This document shows, in pieces, positions 5,306 through 8,387 of a stretch of 8,387 nucleotides of DNA. The position numbers and the translations under genes were made by a program. The notes under the pieces were generated by a model that saw only the letters and a list, made by a program, of their open reading frames with translations, was not told the DNA's origin and searched no databases. The DNA is from Acidimicrobiaceae bacterium. Lineage in GTDB: Bacteria; Actinomycetota; Acidimicrobiia; Acidimicrobiales; MedAcidi-G1. The stretch lies in the NCBI GenBank assembly GCA_002713545.1, contig PATJ01000031.1, forward strand, positions 17,060 through 25,446, given 5' to 3'. Position 1 is the stretch's first letter. Every line of letters starts with the position of its first letter.

Positions 5306-7723
5306 ATGCAAGGACTGGAAGATCTAATTGAGGCCGCGCCCACGGCCATGATCCACTTAAGGTCAGATGGTTCCGCCATTCAGATCAACTCACAATGGTC
5401 TGTTTCTACAGGGCAAGAATGCGAATCGGCTCTTGAATTTGGCTGGATGGAAATGTTAGATGAAGAAAGCCGAGAAGATTTCCTGAAGGATTTGAACGAT
5501 TCCTTAAAGAATGGATCTTCAATCGGAGGAAGGTTGAAACTTAAAAGTATCTCAGACCAAACAAGATGGGCAGATGTCTCAACTATTCCTCTAAGAGATT
5601 CCTCCACCACGCCTAGAGGAAGCGTGATGTTGCTTTCAGATATTTCTGATGAGATGGAAGAAGCAAAAAGAGCAAAGGAGCTAACCCGCGTTCTCGAAGC
5701 TAGTCCAGACCTTGTAGCAATACTTGACCCTTTAGGCCGAGCGATAACCTGGGCAAACGACGCAATTGCCACTCATCTAAATACTGAATCAAATGAGCAA
5801 CTTTTGGATTCTCTGGACAGTTGGTCACAAGCTCAATATGCGACCGTTGCTCTGCCCACTGTTAGATCTAGAGGTACTTGGAGAGGGGAATTACGATTAT
5901 CAACTTCGCAAAATAAAATTCTGCCTATTTCAACACTTTTGGTAGCCCACCGAAATGAAGAGAACCAAATAGAAGCAATTTCCATGGTTGCACGGGATCT
6001 ATCCGAGCTAAAAGCCGCTGAACAACGAGTAGAAGCATCTGAGATACGACTAGCTGCACTCGTGGAGCACGCTTCGGACCTGGTGTGTGTAGCTGACGAT
6101 GCCGGACGAGTCATCTATGCAAGCCCTGCTGTGGCACGAGTATTAAATCTGAGTGCCTCTGAATTGGAAGGAACACCTGTTTTTGACCTCGTCCACCCAG
6201 ATGACAGGGGAAATCTGATGGGAAAGATGGAAGAAATAGTTAATACTCCTGGGATCTCCCCGTCGCTTGAAGCTCGAGTGGCACACGCTGATGGAGGGTG
6301 GCGTCATATGGAAGTTGTGACCACCAATCTTCTTAACAACCCTGCGGTTTCCGGAATTGTTATTAATGCAAGAGACATAACTGAACGCGTCGAAGTGGCA
6401 GCACAGTTAGAAGAAAAAGCATTCCACGATGAGTTGACCGGATTACCTAATCGCTCATTACTACTAGACCGTCTAGCTGACGCTCTACATAGAGCTTCCA
6501 GACACGATCGAATGGTAGGAGTTTTGTTCCTTGATCTCGACCGCTTCAAAGTAGTTAATGATTCATTGGGTCACAGCGTAGGAGATGAACTTCTAAGCGA
6601 AACAGCACGAAGACTAGAACAAACAATCAGACCCGATGATACAGTCGCACGTCTGGGTGGTGATGAATTTGTAGTCGTAATAGGCAATATGGTCCGAACT
6701 ACCGATGCACTCGTTGCTGCAGAGAGAGTGCGTTCCGCCGTAGCTCAGCCTGTAACTCTTGGCAACGAATCCACTGTAGTGACCACCAGCGTTGGCATAG
6801 CAATTGCCTTCGGTGACGAATCGCCGGCTGAACTTTTACAAGATGCCGATACAGCAATGTATAGGGCTAAAGAAGGGGGCAGAGACAGAGCGGAAATGTT
6901 TGATGACCATCTCCGAGCCCAGGCTGTACGAAGGCACTCCGTGGAACAAACTCTCAGATCAGCTCTTGAGAATAAAAGGATTGAAGTTCATTTTCAGCCA
7001 TTAGTCAGAATCTCTGACGGATCCGTGGTTGGGGCTGAAGCTTTAGCTCGTATACGCACACCGGAGGGCGAACTCCTACAACCCGTGGAATTTATTGACG
7101 TAGCTGAAGATAGCGGATTGATAGCAGATCTTGGAAGCCAAGTTTTAACACTCGCTTTCCAACGTGTTGCTAGGTGGAGTAAAAATGCCAACAGGCCATT
7201 TTCTATGGCAGTAAATGTTTCAGCACGTCAATTGGCTGACCCGACCTTCCCAACTCTGGTGGGTGAGGCGCTAGAAAAAAATAACTTAGAACCACAACAA
7301 GTAGCTCTTGAATTTACCGAAAGTGCTCTCATAGCCGCTAACCCAGTTACAGAGCAGGTTTTAGGAGAACTAACAGAACTGGGAATACGTATGGGACTGG
7401 ATGATTTCGGAACCGGTTTCTCTTCGATGACTTACCTGAAAAGGTTCCCAATAAACTTTTTGAAAATTGACAGAACTTTCGTTGCTGGTCTTGACAGCAA
7501 CGATGATGACACAGCCATAGTCACTGGCACAGTAGCCCTCGCCCACAGTCTGGGCCTTCAGGTTGTAGCTGAAGGGGTTGAGACAGAGCCACAATTGCAA
7601 CAGTTGCAAAAACTTCAATGCGATTTGGCCCAGGGTTTTCATTTTTCAGAACCTGTAACTGACGCTGAATTCGATAGGTTCTTAAATCATTCTTGGAGCC
7701 CAAGTCCTATTTCCAGCAACTAA
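5306..7723 (+). CDS. PAS-PAS-PAS-GGDEF-EAL cyclic-di-GMP diguanylate cyclase/phosphodiesterase
   Basis: A soluble c-di-GMP turnover protein with no membrane segment. Residue numbers here count from the upstream GTG at 5276. Three PAS-type sensor segments occupy roughly 12-125, 137-245 and 255-372; each ends in a DISDE-, DLSEL- or DITER-like linker. The GGDEF domain (about 380-545) has LTGLPNR, DLDRFKVVND, the product-inhibition I-site RPDD (452-455) and an intact GGDEF (461-465). The EAL domain (about 552-805) has EAL (588-590), Asn647, EFTES (Glu679 and Glu682), DDFGTG (Asp709 and Asp710), LKIDRTF (Lys730), AEGVE and QGFHFSEP, so the known catalytic residues for c-di-GMP hydrolysis are there. 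Both activities look possible, with the PAS domains probably setting the balance. The start is ambiguous: ATG at 5306 follows AAGGAGA by about 14 bases, while GTG at 5276 begins one base after the tRNA and would add 10 residues. The ligand or cofactor of the PAS domains cannot be read. Confidence 0.95.
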   Translation: MQGLEDLIEAAPTAMIHLRSDGSAIQINSQWSVSTGQECESALEFGWMEMLDEESREDFLKDLNDSLKNGSSIGGRLKLKSISDQTRWADVSTIPLRDSSTTPRGSVMLLSDISDEMEEAKRAKELTRVLEASPDLVAILDPLGRAITWANDAIATHLNTESNEQLLDSLDSWSQAQYATVALPTVRSRGTWRGELRLSTSQNKILPISTLLVAHRNEENQIEAISMVARDLSELKAAEQRVEASEIRLAALVEHASDLVCVADDAGRVIYASPAVARVLNLSASELEGTPVFDLVHPDDRGNLMGKMEEIVNTPGISPSLEARVAHADGGWRHMEVVTTNLLNNPAVSGIVINARDITERVEVAAQLEEKAFHDELTGLPNRSLLLDRLADALHRASRHDRMVGVLFLDLDRFKVVNDSLGHSVGDELLSETARRLEQTIRPDDTVARLGGDEFVVVIGNMVRTTDALVAAERVRSAVAQPVTLGNESTVVTTSVGIAIAFGDESPAELLQDADTAMYRAKEGGRDRAEMFDDHLRAQAVRRHSVEQTLRSALENKRIEVHFQPLVRISDGSVVGAEALARIRTPEGELLQPVEFIDVAEDSGLIADLGSQVLTLAFQRVARWSKNANRPFSMAVNVSARQLADPTFPTLVGEALEKNNLEPQQVALEFTESALIAANPVTEQVLGELTELGIRMGLDDFGTGFSSMTYLKRFPINFLKIDRTFVAGLDSNDDDTAIVTGTVALAHSLGLQVVAEGVETEPQLQQLQKLQCDLAQGFHFSEPVTDAEFDRFLNHSWSPSPISSN

Positions 7724-7738
7724 TCTTTTTTAGTTACT
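7715..7738. repeat. AT-rich dyad spanning both stop codons at a convergent junction
   Basis: AACTAA (7718-7723), loop TCTTTT, TTAGTT (7730-7735) forms a perfect 6-bp stem. It extends by two more pairs beyond one mismatch (7715-7716 with 7737-7738). The TAA stop of the GGDEF-EAL gene is in one arm and the TAA stop of rdgB in the other. The stem is AT-rich and no T-run follows it, so it is at best a weak bidirectional terminator. Both proteins end in Ser-Asn-stop, which alone creates much of the symmetry. Confidence 0.4.
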
Positions 7739-8317
7739 ACCTAACATGTAACCAAGATTTCGAAACGCTCGACCCCTATGGGAAAATCTATGCTTCTCTT
7801 CACCCATTTGGGCGAAGGTGGATCCATCACCTTCCACGGGAACAAATATCGGATCGTAACCGAACCCTTCCTGACCTGAAGGATTCAGGGCGATGCACCC
7901 TTCTACAGTTCCTTTTGCTATCAACTCTCTACCATCTGGATAGCGAACAATAGCAACAGTTTTGAACCTCGCTGTTCGCTGACCTATTTGAATGCCGTCA
8001 AGATCATGCAGAACTTTTTCTACGTTCTGGTGGTACGTAGCATCAGGCCCTGCGAAACGTGCCGAATACACTCCCGGTGCACCTTCTAACGCATCTATCT
8101 CAAGTCCTGTGTCATCTGCTACTGAAGGTTTTCCAGAAAATTCGCATACCGATACTGCTTTTAGTCTTGCGTTATCTTCTAAATCATCGCCATCTTCAAT
8201 TACGTCCGGCATACCTTCTGGCCTGGGAATTAAAACCGCTAAACCTTCCAAAACAATGGATATCTCAGCGACCTTGTCAGGATTAGCGCTTGCTATAACC
8301 AGTTTTGGAATAGACAT
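7730..8317 (-). CDS. rdgB: RdgB/HAM1-type non-canonical purine NTP pyrophosphatase (dITP/XTPase)
   Basis: Cytoplasmic house-cleaning enzyme that hydrolyses dITP, ITP and XTP to monophosphates and pyrophosphate, keeping deaminated purines out of DNA and RNA. The 195 residues carry the family signatures: SANPDKVAEI (10-19), DDLEDNARLKA (44-54), VADDTGLEIDALEGAPGVYSAR (66-87) with the catalytic Asp pair 68-69, GFGYDPIFVP (151-160), TFAQMGEEKHRFSHRGRA (167-184). Length is normal. ATG at 8317 is chosen: its A is the last base read by the rph frame's overlapping stop (TGATG), so translation is probably coupled to rph; a TTG one codon earlier is a weaker option. No Shine-Dalgarno site is visible. 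The stop is 6 bases from that of the convergent GGDEF-EAL gene. Confidence 0.96.
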   Translation of the reverse strand: MSIPKLVIASANPDKVAEISIVLEGLAVLIPRPEGMPDVIEDGDDLEDNARLKAVSVCEFSGKPSVADDTGLEIDALEGAPGVYSARFAGPDATYHQNVEKVLHDLDGIQIGQRTARFKTVAIVRYPDGRELIAKGTVEGCIALNPSGQEGFGYDPIFVPVEGDGSTFAQMGEEKHRFSHRGRAFRNLGYMLGSN

Positions 8318-8387
8318 CAATTCGAACGTTTAACTGGTGGAGAAGACAAAAGGTTTCTTTGGGCTTCAGTGATTTCTTTAATTCCTA
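8317..8387 (-). CDS. rph: Ribonuclease PH, last 22 codons (partial, runs off the right edge)
   Basis: Reading minus from the right edge gives GIKEITEAQRNLLSSPPVKRSN and then TGA at 8317-8319. The GIKEITEAQ-LL stretch matches the C-terminal helix of RNase PH (G-I-x-E-(I/L)-x-x-x-Q), a phosphorolytic 3'-to-5' exonuclease that trims tRNA ends. The stop overlaps the rdgB ATG by one base; rph directly before rdgB is a widespread bacterial arrangement, including in mycobacteria. The call rests on this short tail plus context. Confidence 0.75.
   Translation of the reverse strand, partial: GIKEITEAQRNLLSSPPVKRSN

Noticed and set aside
7992..8333. Plus-strand 113-codon frame opposite rdgB
   Set aside because: Shadow of rdgB and the rph end; low-complexity Ser-rich translation with no domain.

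Overview
The window is a gene-dense bacterial chromosome segment of low-to-moderate GC content. It has no mobile elements, CRISPR arrays or phage genes, and no gene-free stretch longer than about 60 bases. Three traits are compatible with an actinobacterium, possibly a marine Acidimicrobiia-like lineage: the rph-rdgB pair, a ClpP of the type close to mycobacterial ClpP1, and a tRNA with no encoded CCA end. This assignment is an inference, and the AceK protein, best known from Proteobacteria, argues for caution.

Left part, minus strand (1-1577). A class V PLP enzyme of the cysteine-desulfurase-like type is followed 60 bases downstream by the 5' part of selD (selenide, water dikinase), which runs off the left edge. 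The selD frame contains an in-frame TGA exactly where the family has its catalytic Cys or Sec (GAG-U-GCK). It also has a strong ribosome binding site, an intact frame on both sides of the TGA, and a candidate SECIS hairpin just after it. SelD is therefore almost certainly a selenoprotein, so the organism should make and insert selenocysteine. An ordinary gene caller would miss or truncate this gene.

Centre, plus strand (1596-7723). A SnoaL/NTF2-like protein overlaps aceK (isocitrate dehydrogenase kinase/phosphatase) by 4 bases. These are followed by rpe (ribulose-phosphate 3-epimerase), clpP (protease subunit), a tRNA-Leu(UAG), and a large PAS-GGDEF-EAL c-di-GMP protein that starts within about 30 bases of the tRNA end. 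The first two genes look translationally coupled, and the third follows closely. aceK (TCA cycle/glyoxylate branch control) and rpe (pentose phosphate cycle) are both central carbon genes.

Right part, minus strand (7730-8387). rdgB (dITP/XTP pyrophosphatase) follows the extreme 3' end of rph (RNase PH) with a 1-base stop/start overlap. rdgB converges on the GGDEF-EAL gene with only 6 bases between the stop codons, inside a small AT-rich dyad.
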